Source: Hippophae tibetana
Taxonomy: Eukaryota > Streptophyta > Magnoliopsida > Rosales > Elaeagnaceae
Assembly: GCA_037013495.1 (NCBI GenBank)
Contig: CM072811.1
Coordinates: 15,010,659-15,074,658 of the forward strand
DNA length: 64,000 nt
Direction: 5' to 3'
The position numbers and the translations under genes are program-made. A model generated the notes under the pieces. The model saw only the letters and a list, made by a program, of their open reading frames with translations, did not search any database and was not told where the DNA came from. Of this stretch, positions 21,940 to 33,390 are shown one piece after another (positions within the stretch are counted from its first letter, which is position 1; each line of letters begins with the position of its first letter).

Positions 21940-23165
21940 TTTTCAAAAAGGTTGGATACTGAGATCGTACAGCCTTTAGTTGAACAAAACTTCAAACTAG
22001 ACCTAGACCCTCCACTTGAACCTTTAATGATGAGGAAAAATCCATGAGACAGGAAAACTACCATAAAGGAGTATGCAAGGCCAATTATTGGTACTAATAC
22101 TATCGTAATCCAACTAGGTAAGGGTGGAAGGTATATGAATTGAGAAATATTCATTTTTCCATGTTACCTTATTCTCGCAGACTACCTAGTGAAAAATCTA
22201 TATCGTTCATTAGGGACTTTTACTCTACAGTTCAAACATTCCTACTCAGTGTACCAATTGAGGATGCAATTTTTCTTTTACACCCTCAAGGATAGGGAAA
22301 GGCTTGGTAGTTGTCACTCACCCTAGGTTCCTTGATTACCTGGGAGGATGTTTGTAATAAATTAATTGGAAAATTTTATTCCTATCAGAAAACATCATAG
22401 TTGAAAGAAAAAATAGCTACTTTCTCTCAAATGGAGAAAGAACCTTTTCGTGAGGCTTGGGATAGGTTTCAACTCTTTTTCACTTATTACCCCTCTGCAG
22501 TTGGAGAATCAATTTTTCTATAATGGATTGACACAACAATATTAGTCCATCATTGACAATGTTGTTGGAGGAGCCGTGGGTGAGAAGAGTACCTTGAAGA
22601 CTTATAATCTCTTTGATATATTGAGTGTTAATTCCCAATAGAAAAGCTTACGAATGAGAAGGTTTGTAGGTCATGAAATAGACTATAGTATCAAAATATA
22701 TAAGCAACTTATACTCACTATATATACCACAACCAATAGTGAATAATGTAGATTATGCAGTACTTAGGGACAAGGAGAAGAATTTTTTGGACCTTGACAC
22801 ATCAATGCATTGGAAGGGTACCAATCAAGACCTAGTTATAACCTTAAATGAAATACCTATAATCTTGGGTGGGGGAAACATTCTAATTTATCATGAAGGT
22901 AGAAAAATCCTCCATTATCCTAGAGCTCCAATCAACTGAACCAGCAAAGGCCTCAAAATCTTCCTAATTGGGAAACTCTTGAGGATAAATTGGATGCTTT
23001 CATTTAAGTTAGCAAAGGAAACCAATTTAAAACATGTCAAAGTTGGACTCAATGGAGGTTTTCATAAAAAATATGGAGGTAGAAGTGTTGAGTAACTAGC
23101 TGAGCACTTCTAGAAGCAAGGCAAAGAATAGTGGCCTCATCAAAACAACAATTGAACTCAACAAT
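21940..23165 (+). pseudogene. gag: Athila-type gag, copy D
   Basis: Broken capsid gene. Readable segments in order: RPIIGTNTIVIQLG at about 22080-22125, RNIHFSMLPYSRRLPSEKS near 22143-22200, FFFYTLKDREKAW near 22270-22310, LPRFLDYLGGCL (frame-shifted) at 22320, KIATFSQMEKEPFREAWDRFQLF at about 22410-22470, LENQFFYNGLTQQY near 22503-22540 and the VDNVVGGAVGEKST stretch near 22553-22600. After the capsid core there is a block not seen in the other copies: the 66-residue frame at 22739-22939. Then come the LEDKLDAFI segment near 22980 and the VEVLSN-LAEHF coiled-coil-like remnant. The knuckle is not recognisable. It ends near 23165 at the border with copia sequence. Confidence 0.7.
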
Positions 23166-23199
23166 GATGTGACAATTACAACTTAAACATTAAAGACTA

Positions 23200-24345
23200 C
23201 TATGGCAAGGCCTTCTTACCCTTCTACTAATGTTACTCATTATACACAATGAACATTTGCACCTATTATTGAAAAATATCTTAAGTTTGAGTCTATCTAT
23301 CATCATTTGGTAAGAAATGTCATATTAGGAAAAGTGTAGATTTTTGATGAATGCTTCTAAATTTAATAATACTTTCCATGCTTCATATAATAGGAATCAT
23401 AATCACCATCAATCTATGCATGTAACATCATATTTTAGGATGAATATAGTAACATATTCAAAAACATTAATAGAAACATGAAACCGTTAGCTTAAAAAGG
23501 CAAGTGAAATTCAATGTATTTAATTCCAGGACTATTTATCATTATCCTAAGATGCATGTTGCATCTTTATATTTAAAATGAATGAAAAATCTAAAGGTAT
23601 GTCCAAGAATATACTGATGACAACTAAGGCAGCTGATTTCCAAACAAAAGACTAAAGGAAACCAAAATTCAAGAAAATAAAATCAAACACAATAAAAATG
23701 AAAATGTGAACATAAAAAATAAAATAAAAAATTTATTTTTTTTAAATAAAAATTATCTTTTTTGACTTTTCCTCATTTAATTTATCAATATATTTGTGAT
23801 GTATTGCCTCTAGTATTTTTCTTTGAATCTTTGAGTTACTTTTTTAAGCAAAAATACCTGAAAAACAATAAAAATACTCGTGATTTCAAAAAGATAGATT
23901 TATATAAATATATAATAAAATTATATAAATATATATATTTTTAATCAATTAACGTGCATAAAATTATGGTAATTTTAGTGCTTTTTGAGTACTCATAAGA
24001 AAGATTTTCTCTTTCTGGTCACCTGATCGTCGTTCTTTATTGTTTCACTTATTTTGAGTTCTTAATTGACCCTAGGCAAACATCTTTGGTTATTTTTATT
24101 TTTATTTTTATTGACGTTTCTCTAGTTTCAAAACAAAAAAAATAAAAAAATGAGGGAAGTTGACATGCTTTAACATTGACATGATTATCTCATACTCCAT
24201 TCATATTTACTTTGATTGGCTATACATCATACAAATGGACATTTTGAATTGTGCATTTACATATTTATCACATCTTGTAATTGATGTTTACATCAACCTA
24301 CTCACATACTCCTTGACATATATGTATGTCAAGCTAGAAGTTTAT
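23200..24345 (+). mobile_element. gag: Sirevirus-like copia fragment with gag tail
   Basis: Same family as the minus-strand element at 293-4459, here in forward orientation. 23310-23460 reads KKCHIRKKCRFLMNASKFNNTFHA with the knuckle reduced (first two Cys lost), followed by the Asn/His-rich tail and FRMN. 23620-23680 and 23999-24180 match the reverse complement of 3000-3360 (TCACCTGATCGTC and TTCTTAATTGACCCTAGG words). The stretch is interrupted by an inverted Athila LTR piece at 23755-23998. No LTR or polymerase belongs to it here. The limits are approximate. Confidence 0.65.
23755..23998 (-). repeat. Athila LTR fragment, inverted
   Basis: The minus strand, starting at 23998, reads TTATGAGTACTCAAAAAGCAC, then the ATTACCATAATTTTATGCACG, AATCACGAGTATTTTTATTG and GATGTATTGCCTC-complement words of the first quarter of the family LTR. 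It lies between two parts of one copia sequence and is only about 240 bp long, so it is a truncated copy rather than a complete solo LTR. Confidence 0.75.
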
Positions 24346-24349
24346 AATT

Positions 24350-25130
24350 GATCATGTGAGACTATTTTATTAAAAACTAATTTTTAAAAGTAAAAAAAAA
24401 ATCAATTTTTTTTGTATTTTTTTATTTTAAGAAAAATTAAAATAACTAAAAGTAAATAACAATAATTAATTAAATTAGATTTGGTGACTAGGAAGATATA
24501 TGAGAAAATATCTAGGAATACTTAATCTCCTAATTTTCTAAACATGTGAATCCCTAAAATCCCCGCAATATAATTATCAATTAATTACATGATCAATTGA
24601 ATATAACCTAGTATGTATTCACTCTCAAGTAAACTACACATCATATAGTAAATAATTTAATCACATTATCATGCCAATTATGTTGCTTACTACTAATTGT
24701 GTTCATAAATTATGGATCACATATATAAGAATCATACATCTCTGCCTAGAAACAATGCATGTTATTTAATTAAGATAAACAATTAAATAATTCTCTCAAA
24801 TCTATTTAATTGCCTCTATAGATAAATTGTTGGCCAAACAATTAATAGCACAAAAATTATATTAAATTTATAATTTGGGTAAAATATTAGATCATCACAT
24901 GGTGTAGTGCTATTGTGTTCATATTAGATACACATAATTGTGTTCATAAAACTCATATATTTCATACAGAAAGACATAAAAATTGATAAAGAAAAGAGCA
25001 GAAGAAGAAATATAATAAATTTCTTGAGTTGTAGTGCTATTGTTCCCTTAAATCTCCACCAAAATTGTATTTTATTTTCAATTTTTTTGGTATTTTTCTC
25101 TCTTTTTATCTCAAAAAATTGACCAAAATT
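24350..25130 (-). repeat. Tat/Athila-like LTR fragment, inverted copy of 28690-29440
   Basis: The reverse complement of this stretch aligns with 28690-29440: shared words include TGGCCAACAATT, GAATACATACTAGGTTA, ATTCACATG, TATTTTCTCATATATCTTC and AAATCTAATT. The inverted partner is the 5' LTR of the element at 28500. The outermost part of the LTR is missing at the 24350 side. Confidence 0.75.
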
Positions 25131-25153
25131 ATGTTAATGGCAGCTCATTAGGT

Positions 25154-25310
25154 AGAACTGACTTAAAAGTTTATGTTGGTTCACCGATAGAACTAACGTT
25201 AAATTTTAAGTCAATTCACTAGTAGAAGAAACTTTAAATTTTAAGTTCATTCATTGAAAGAATCGACTTAAAATTTATAATCAGTTCACTTGTAGAACCG
25301 ACTTAAAATG
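25154..25310. repeat. 35-bp tandem repeat, about 4.5 copies
   Basis: Units begin at 25154, 25189, 25224, 25259 and 25294 with AGAAC(T/C)GACTTAAA-like words and end TTCACTxGT. The last unit is partial. The organisation resembles the subterminal repeats of plant DNA transposons, but no terminus was identified. Confidence 0.8.
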
Positions 25311-25323
25311 CTATATTCCCTTT

Positions 25324-25409
25324 TAAACATATTTTGGTTATTGTTTGCTAGCTAGCCTCACTGCATGTTTTCGATCACTTAATAACATAAAATAACCAAA
25401 ATATGTTTA
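25324..25409. repeat. Perfect 19-bp inverted repeat (hairpin)
   Basis: TAAACATATTTTGGTTATT (25324-25342) and its exact reverse complement (25391-25409) are separated by 48 bp. It lies directly downstream of the 35-bp array and may be part of the same DNA element. Confidence 0.85.
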
Positions 25410-25504
25410 CAAGAGTTTTTAAATACATTCTGTTAATTGAAAAATTAAATATTAAGTAATTACTTAAGAACTAAATTTATAACAAAAAATAATTTATATA
25501 CAAT

Positions 25505-25525
25505 ACATATATATATATATATATT
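25505..25525. repeat. (AT)n microsatellite
   Basis: Run of about ten AT units. A similar run of about nine units lies at 19643-19660 inside the CACTA element. Confidence 0.85.
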
Positions 25526-25857
25526 TATTTAACTTAATAAAAATATCATTAAATATTATAATATACCTATGATATTCAATATCATCATATTCTTCTTGTG
25601 ATCTTATAATTTCAAGCATACGCTCTACCCATTCATCTCATAAATCATAAAAAAATTGCATATAATAACCTGACTTGGTGTAACTAAAGAACTACATGTA
25701 TTTAAATTTAAAATAAGAATGTAATATCATGAATTCCCAAAAAATAACTTATATATGTTAAAAGAGAATATTAGTAAAATAGATTACCACATTGACACTA
25801 GAGTGATATAACAATAACCCCATCCCTTCGAAATCATATTAGCATTATCTTAATCTT

Positions 25858-26115
25858 TTGTATATAAAATATAAAGCTATCTGGAATCATGCTAGTATTT
25901 TTAATGCTATAATAAGCTCTAAATATGAAGTCAAGTGTCACATCGATTTGTTACTTGGGTTGGTTGAGTTTTGGTGTCGAGAAACTAATCCTTTTGTATT
26001 TCCTTGGAGTGAAACAACATTTACTCTTGACGATATGATGATTCTTGGTGGGTTTTCTATACTTGGCTTTCCGGTGACTAATTCAATAAATGACCAAGCC
26101 GATGATCGGGTTTAA
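25858..26115 (+). pseudogene. Plant mobile domain (PMD) fragment
   Basis: Open frame of 85 residues: IFNAIISSKYEVKCHIDLLLGLVEFWCRETNPFVFPWSE, followed by TTFTLDDMMILGGFSILGFPV. This is the start of the plant mobile domain (PF10536): the AI..S.Y, LL.LvEFW..eTntFvFpwGE.TiTLeDv..LgG..v.G.PV pattern is clear. PMD proteins occur as host genes (the MAIN/MAIL family, linked to genome stability and silencing) and inside transposons. Here only about the first fifth of the domain is present, ending at a stop, and no continuation was recognised downstream. The neighbours are transposon pieces, so a captured or decayed transposon copy is likelier than a host gene. The reading frame itself has no internal stop. 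Confidence 0.7.
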
Positions 26116-27780
26116 ATGCATACTATATCTCATCTTTCCCTGATTGTTTGATTATTTTATCCCTATTTATTTGTTCTTGAACTGTTCTTTACATCAATAT
26201 GAAAAAATCATAACAAAGACTTTATATCAACTTAAATTACTAACCAACTTATTGAGTTGTTCTTCTCTTTGTTTATTTACACCATGATTATAGGGGGTTT
26301 GCTTATTAAAAAAGGAAAAATCATTAAATCTAACTTGTTATTTGAATCATTTAATTTTTTTCTTCCATGAAGGGTTATGCTCCTTAAAATCTCACATTCC
26401 TTAATCATCCATGGTTTCAACTACAGAGTTCTTATGATTATTTTTCTTAACTAATTTAACAGATAATTTAACTTTTCAAAACAATTGAGTAATTCCTTTA
26501 TAGACCATCCTTAGGGTAACTTATCATTAGTTTGTTAGTGATTCACGTACTTACGAGTAATTAATTTTTTTGAATCTAGTTTCTCATCAAATAGTTCACC
26601 GATGTAGTTGGCAAGGTCATTATCGAGAGATCATATACGATTTTAGGTCTATTATCCTTGCGGTAGTGGTTATTACCCTTCTTGATGTTGTCAGCAAGAG
26701 CTTATCGAGATGGTGAGAAAGGTGCTCAAAAATCCAAGAGTTTTCTATAAATATCTCCCCAATTCAATAAAAAGAAAATTTATTTGAAAACATGAGAAAA
26801 CTCTTATAGTTTGTAAATTCAGAATATTAAATTTGGAATAGTTGACATATCATCAATGCCTTTAGTGGTTTTATATATTGGTTATTTTTTGAGTGTTTGC
26901 AAAATTATTTTTGGGAGGGTCAGTTAAAATTGGAATTAACATCAACATGTAGTTTTCAGTTAGTTATATATCTATAGGATTGACTTTACCTTTGTATTTC
27001 ACAAATATTGTCTGGTTGTGATTGTGCCACATCATGTGGTGGTGAAGCTATCTATGCAAATAGTAGATGGATTAGGCATAATTAAACATGGTGCTCCAAC
27101 TATAATAGCTTAATTAGCTAATATCATTTTCATGTTGTGAATTATTGATTTTTTTTATAAAGTGACTTTCTTGCTATCAAGTTCTTTCCATAAGCAACCC
27201 GTAAATGTTGTCATATAAGTGTGGATCCTAAGTTGATTTACGACATTATGTTGATGTTTTTATATGTTCATATATTATGTTAGTAAAATCTTGATTTCAT
27301 CAAAATATGTTGATACATAAGAGAAGACATGATTGTGATTAAGAAGATTTTCTTTCTTTACTTCTTTCTATTTATGCATGCTATCTCTACTGTTTCTATA
27401 TTTATATTACTATTGATGCCATGATATGCCATCAATATTTCCTTTCCATGGTTGTACAATGAGTCTCAGAGTCTTTCAATTATATCAATAATATTATAGA
27501 CACATCCAAGACATTTAGGTAAATATAATATGACCTAAATTTTATTATTTAATATTAGTTATATTTAGAGTATATTTGATGACAATTTATAATGATTAAT
27601 AGAGTCCTATGTAAGTGGATAACATCTCATACTATTATTACATAATGAGAAATAAAAGAGAAATCCTTATCAATTATTGATATGGCACGTAAATCGTATA
27701 TTCATATTTAATAAAAAGATTTCACTTATTTATGTTAAAACTTTTAACACACTATACTATTTCCTTGATGCTTTATAGGT
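26116..27780. other. No recognisable gene
   Basis: A/T-rich sequence with stops in all frames. Could include intron or decayed continuation of the PMD gene, but no motif could be matched. Confidence 0.4.
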
Positions 27781-28499
27781 CCAGAGTAATATAACATACA
27801 CTCAAGCACAACTTGTTAAAGTAAAAGATGAGCGAGTGGCACCATTCTTGCCAATGTTCGATAAAGGTTACTAACTATAGAGGCACACTACTCTAAGGTC
27901 CCTATACAATTCTGAAAAAGGATAATACGCTATGACATGAGTCTAGAAGCATCGCGACTTATGACTCTTAGGTGAAATTATGGACAGCGGCACTAGCATA
28001 GCGTTGAAGCAGGAGTCCAGGTTTGTCATGGCATAACTATCTCAAGCATAGTTTCCTGGTATAAAATTCAGCTCGCTTCGCATCATGAGTGTAGGCACGC
28101 CGTAACATGGGCCTCAAATTAAAAAAATATTTGCTCTAGATGTTCAACATCTTAATATCATTGGTCCTTTATTTTAGGAAAAAATTAAGTGTATTAGACC
28201 TTAACAACCCTAATCCTAATTACATTTAGTGTATTATACTATAACTATGTAATTAGGGTTAACCACAAAACACACAGATTTAGTCACATATTTTAATATG
28301 CAAAAAATTGCAAAGAATAACAAATTTGACATTGAGGCAAGATAGGGCCGACAAAAAGTTGGAGATCCACCCTAGAATCAATAGCTCTTCATCTTCTTTC
28401 TTGATTACAATGGTTTTAATGATGATTCTTTCAAAATTAACGTCTGGTGATAAATTTTATTTTATACATATATTTCAATATAAATTATTTTATATTTAT
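27781..28499 (+). other. Possible retroelement 3' remnant
   Basis: 27930-28110 is less A/T-rich than its surroundings. Words such as GACAGCGGCACTAGCATAGCG and GCATCGCGACTTATGAC resemble in style the post-integrase stretch of the chromovirus at 52590-52700 (GGACAGTAGCACTAGCGTTGTG). It may be the tail of a lost gypsy element. The remainder to 28499 is A/T-rich and shows nothing. Confidence 0.35.
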
Positions 28500-29715
28500 A
28501 TATATTTTATCATCATAACGAGCTAAAAATATTTATTTTGTATTTATTGGACAAAAAGTTAATTTTGAGATTTTATTGGGATTGTTATGGATTTTTTTAT
28601 GATTTTTATTTGATAGGTAGACATACTTGGAAAAATCCATGGATGTATTTGCACAAGTGGGTGTACTTAGCTGATGAGTAGATGCATACAAGAAAGTGAA
28701 GCCAAAAGGGGATTAGTGCTACAATTCAAGAGATTGATTATATTTCTTCTTCTTCTCCTTTCTTTACCAATTTAATTTGTTTCTTTACAAAATATATAAG
28801 CTTTATGAAAAAATTTATGTCTAGTTAATTTATTAATCTAAAGGTCTTATGAACCCAATTTTCATAATATGATGAGCTAATATTTTACCCTAATTACGAT
28901 TCAGTTTAATAATATTATTTAGTCTGATTTTTATGGTATGAATTGTTTGGCCAACAATTGATATGGAAATATTCAAATATATTTAAGAAAATTATTTAAT
29001 TTTTTGTCTTTATTAAATAACATGCGTAGTTTCTAGGTAGAGATGTACTATTTTTATGTATATAATCTATAATTGAGTAACTTAATGAGTAGTATGTAAT
29101 TTAATTGACATGAGAGTGTGATTAGATTATTTATTATATGACGTGTAATTTACTTAAGAGAGGAATACATACTAGGTTAGATTCAATTGGTCATGTAACT
29201 AATTAATAATTATATTGGAATAGTTTTAGTGATTCACATGCTTATAAAATTAGGGGATTAATTATTCCTATATATTTTCTCATATATCTTCTTAACTGTC
29301 AAATCTAATTGAATTAACTACTGCTATTTATATTTAGTTCTTCTAATTTTGCTTTCTTAAAACATAAAGATACAAATTTTTTTTTTAATTTTTTGTTTTA
29401 AAAATTAGTTTCTAATCAAATAATCTCAGTGGAAAAAATATTTTCTTATCATTATATTACTTGTTACGATACGTATACTTGTGTATTCATTGAACAAAAT
29501 TTGTGTCCAATCATGGAGAATGATCGTATAATTCTTCTTTTATTCGAATTTTTATCATAATCTTTATATTTTGTTTTTATTTCAATTATTCTTTAATTCT
29601 TAGAGTTAATATTCATATTACAAAACTAAAACCCCTTACTTATTATATACCAATTTACAACATCTTCAGCAATTAAAAGTAAGGCTTAAATTGATTATTC
29701 AGTTGAACTCATCAA
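28500..29715 (+). repeat. 5' LTR of the split Tat/Athila-like element
   Basis: Identified by its inverted partner at 24350-25130 and by its position before a gypsy-type PBS and gag. The left boundary is an estimate; the right boundary is the CATCAA before the PBS. Confidence 0.6.
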
Positions 29716-29719
29716 TATT

Positions 29720-29737
29720 TGGCACCATATCGATGCA
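29720..29737 (+). other. Candidate primer-binding site
   Basis: TGGCACCATATCGATGCA after CATCAATATT. It keeps TGGC-CC of the Asp-tRNA-type site but matches the intact site at only about 10 of 18 positions. Context, not sequence, carries the call. Confidence 0.4.
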
Positions 29738-30026
29738 GATTTTTGTTAAATTAAGTCTTTTTTAGTTTTATTCATTTTGAAGTATTTTTCATTTAAAAAT
29801 TTAAAAATTTAAAGAATTAGAAAAAATCTTATCAAAATTAAATAAAATATTTTCTTTATTTTATTTCTTTTTTATTTTTAGTTAATTTATTTATAATATA
29901 TTTTCCTTTTTCGAGTCACAGTGAATGAACTCACGCTATAATCATAGATCAAATTCATTTATTTAAAAATTTCTTGAGCAAGTTATTCAGACATATATTT
30001 TAAGTTTAAGTGACTCATCTAATGAT

Positions 30027-31265
30027 TTGAATCATTCCATCTATATAGAAACGACTATGAAAAATCCCAATCAAACTCTTAGCGAGATAGCCACATCTGC
30101 TTTAGATCAACAACCGTTATGCATTCAGTACAATGACAATTGTGATGCCTTTGAATTGAAGTATGACATGATTCATCTCTTACCTACTTTTTGGGGTCTA
30201 GCTAGTGAGGATCTTGAAGGAATTTCATGTGGTCTATTCTATCATAAACCTAATGGCACTAGTAAAGAATTAGTAAAACTTAGAGCATTTCCATTCTCTT
30301 TCGAAAATAGTACTACTTACCGTCTAGGAATATAAATAGTTGGAGTTAGATGAAACAACTCTTCTTAGAGAAATATTTTCTAACTTCAAGAGCCATTCTA
30401 ATTAGAAAATAAATTTGTGGTGTTCAACCTAACAATGTGGAGAATTTATATAAGTATTAGGAGTGGTTCAAGAAATTATGTGCAAGTTTCCCATAACATC
30501 AAATAAGTGAGAAGAACTTAATCCAATACTACTATGAGGGATTGACCATGGACAAAATATATGATAGATGTAACAAGTGGTAGAACTTTAGTTAATAAAG
30601 ACTCCTGAAACCACAAGGAATTTGATTTCCACTATTGGGGATACCAAGGATATCAAAGGCAAAGATATGATCCCTACTCCAACACTTACAATGCTTGTTA
30701 GAAGGATAATCCTAACTCTAGTTATTCTGGAGCAAATCAAGCAGTACCTCTTGTTATCCACCATGTTTTTCTATTCTAAGAGACCATAAAATCCTCCGAC
30801 ACTACAAGGTAAATATTTAGAGGATTTCATAAGTATGATAGCATCCAACACTGTTCAATTCTAACAAGATATTAACAATTTCTAATAGGTCATAATTAAG
30901 ACTCTATAAGACACAAAATCTAACATAAAGAATCTCAAAAATGTATTCAATCAGTTTGCTACTACCATTGGGAAATTTGAAGTACAAGGATTTGGTCAAC
31001 TTCTCTCTCAACCAATGGTCACTCCTAAAAAATATTCCAATGATATATCATTGAGAAGTAGTAACCATCTTGGAGAAGCTGCCAAGGAACAAAGCAAAGA
31101 AAATGAGATGAAGGATGAGCCAATTCAAGGACAAACAAGCAATTCCGACAAAGTGAAAAACTAGACAATCGATAACAATGAAAAAAAAAGCCACCTAAAG
31201 TTCCAATTTCTACTTATAGACCCTTTATTCCTATTCCTAGTAGGTTTGAAAAATCCAAGAAATAG
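30027..31265 (+). pseudogene. gag: Tat/Athila-like gag, first copy
   Basis: The open frame 30027-30335 starts at a plausible ATG and reads TLSEIATSALDQQPLCIQY, then FELKYDMIHLLPTFWGLASED and ELVKLRAFPFSFENS. The LDQQPLCIQY and LIHLLPTFHGL boxes are signatures of a widespread plant Ty3/gypsy gag. After a stop the capsid core is decayed. Near 30655-30770 there is a Tyr/Asn/Pro-rich stretch (RYDPYSNTYN). At 30935-31140 comes the tail FATTIGKFEVQG, MVTPKKYS and EEAAKEQSKENEM-like acidic part, and near 31190-31260 PKVPISTYRPFIPIPSRF, the usual join to protease. No zinc knuckle is seen, as is usual for this group. Stops throughout. Confidence 0.75.
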
Positions 31266-31289
31266 GTACACAAGTAATAATCCTTGGAT

Positions 31290-31990
31290 AAAAAAACATA
31301 AGAGTAGTTCCATTCTCTTTAGAAAATCTTACTAAAGAGTGCTTCTATTACTTACCATATGGGATTATAAATAGTTGGAATAAGATGAAATAACTCTTTT
31401 CAGAGACATATTTTCCAGCTCCAATGGCCACTCCAATTCGAAAAGAAATTTGTGATGTTCAGTTGTAAAATGGTGAGAATTTACATAAGTATTGGGACCG
31501 GTTCAAGAAATTATGTGCAAGTTTCCCTCATCAACAAATAAGTGTGTAACTCTTAATCCAATAAATCTATGAGGGATTGATATCCATAGATAGAAGTATG
31601 ATAGATGCAGCAAGTGGTGGAGCTTTTGTTAATAAGACTCCTGAAACTTCAAGGAATTTGATTGCCACTTTGGCTATAAATTCTCAATAGATTTGCACCC
31701 ATTTCAACCAACCATAAAAGGTCAATGAGGTAGGAGTTCCTAGTAATACTGAACAATAACTAAGCACTATTATTTCAATTGTGCAACAAAGCTTGTGAAA
31801 TTCACACTAACATTAGACAACCAATAAACATGTGTCCTACTATTCAAGATCCTAATGTTGGATAGGAAAATTATATCACGGATATCAAGGGCAACAAGGT
31901 AAAGATATGATCTCTACACTAAAACTTACAATCCTAGGTGAAGATATCAAGTGCCACACTATGATATATTTCTCAAGGAATTATGCATCA
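31290..31990 (+). pseudogene. gag: Tat/Athila-like gag, second partial copy
   Basis: At about 31300 the sequence jumps back to the capsid core (equivalent of 30290) and repeats it in a better preserved form: PFSLENLTKECFYYLPYGIINSW, FSETYFPAPMATPIRKEICD, YWDRFKKLCASFPHQQIS, then SMIDAASGGAFVNKTPETSRNLI with a few stops. These are the Retrotrans_gag core boxes. The copy ends near 31990 before the truncated copia LTR. It is a direct, not inverted, repeat of part of the first copy, with substantial divergence between the two, so it probably arose by recombination between two related elements. Confidence 0.75.
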
Positions 31991-32025
31991 ACATGAAGAA
32001 GCTTTAAGGAAATGATGTGGTGATG

Positions 32026-33133
32026 CAAGCATGTTTACACACCATAATGTTGGTTTTTGTAGTGTGTATGCTAGGTAGAGTATTAGTTCTAGAAGGACGA
32101 GTATATGAGCGAGTTGACTTTTTACTTGTTGTTTTTGACGTGTTTCAAGTGGAGGTATTTATGAATAATACTGGGCATCTTTGGAAATAGAAACATGCAA
32201 GTGTTCAGTGCCTTACCTCCAAGAATTCAATCACCCTCACCAATACCCTTGGCGAGGTGGTCCTATAGGTTGTTGACGAGTGGAAAAACCAAGCCCTATA
32301 AATACCCACTAAATATTCTCTTATTTATCCCATTTTAAGAACTGAATCTTTGCCAAAATTCACTCTAAGATTTACATCTATTGTTAAAATTATTTTGGAG
32401 AGACTATATTTGAGTATGGGTCACTTAATAAGTTAAGTAATCAAATTATAGGCTATGTGTGTACATGGTTTAACTGTATATCTCACGTATATCATTTGAT
32501 TGCAGTGGTGAATTGTGTGTCCCTTGAGATTGTGACTGATATACTTCCAATTATTGATCATTGGTTACCAATCAAACCATATTGAGTGGTGTTGGATATG
32601 GAGGACAACTATGTTCAAGTATTGAACCAAGTGGTTATGGAAGCAGTAAGTGAAGAGCAGTAGTAGGAATTTAGGATAAATGTCCCAACTCATACAGGTA
32701 ATAATGGTATTATGGTCTATCAAGGTTGTAAATATTTTATTGTTAAGTAAATTATTTGTAGTTAAGTGGTTGCCTTAAACAACTCAATGATATTACCATA
32801 TAGATATGGTATCTATGTGGGTTTACCTCGTTATATCACTTGTTATAAATGATCTAGTTATGTGTTACTATAATCTGAGTTTAAGGTGTGTATGTTGCAA
32901 CAAACTAAAAGCTTAAACTCTTATTAAAAAGGCTTTATATTCTTCTCTACTTTTTGTTGAGTTTATATAATATCTTTGTCAAAAATATATGCTTCTCTGA
33001 TATGATATTGTTTATTCTTCTACTATGTACAGTGCCAAAGTGTTTGATTAACTATCTATGCAAGTTAGGGCAGGGTCCTTAAGGAGTCTACTTCTCCTTA
33101 CCCTTGTAGTATACTGAGTCGTGGACTCTTTCA
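32026..33133 (+). repeat. 5' LTR of the copia element (left end truncated)
   Basis: Collinear with 38995-40081: AAGCATG(C/T)TTA start, GCGAGTTGACTTTTTACTTG, CCCTTGGCGAGGTG, TTATTTTGGAGA, TTGGTTACCAATC, CTTAAGGAGT and GGGTCGTGGACT-type end in TTTCA. The first 70 bp of the LTR, seen in the 3' copy, are absent. CTATAAATA at 32295-32303 is a good TATA box. Confidence 0.85.
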
Positions 33134-33135
33134 AT

Positions 33136-33147
33136 TGGGATCAAAGG
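33136..33147 (+). other. Primer-binding site, Met tRNA type
   Basis: TGGGATCAAAGG two bases after the LTR end; 9 of 12 positions fit TGGTATCAGAGC. Confidence 0.65.
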
Positions 33148-33390
33148 TGGTGCACCCTTTTAAGCTTAACTACTTCGGTGTTGATTATGTTAACTTATGT
33201 GTTCACACACACGCTTCTCTCAGATAGAGTCAGAAGAAGGAGATAATGTAGGTAGACATACACTTTTCAATTAATTGAACTATGTCTATTAAAAATCATA
33301 AATGAGATCTTTTTGTGGTCCCAAGGAAACTGAGTGTAGTTCCTTGTCGAGATTAGCTATATGTATCCAACAATTACCCTACCTAAAAAC

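Larger units (their letters stand above)
19941..23165 (+). mobile_element. Athila-type element D, 5' part
   Basis: LTR, PBS, A/T-rich leader and gag in the usual order, inserted in the CACTA protease. Protease, RT, integrase and 3' LTR are absent; the element is cut near 23165-23200, where Sirevirus-like sequence takes over. Confidence 0.7.

Noticed and set aside
28308-28526. 72-codon frame before the Tat-like LTR
   Set aside because: A/T-rich, ends in Tyr/Ile runs, no motif. Likely chance.
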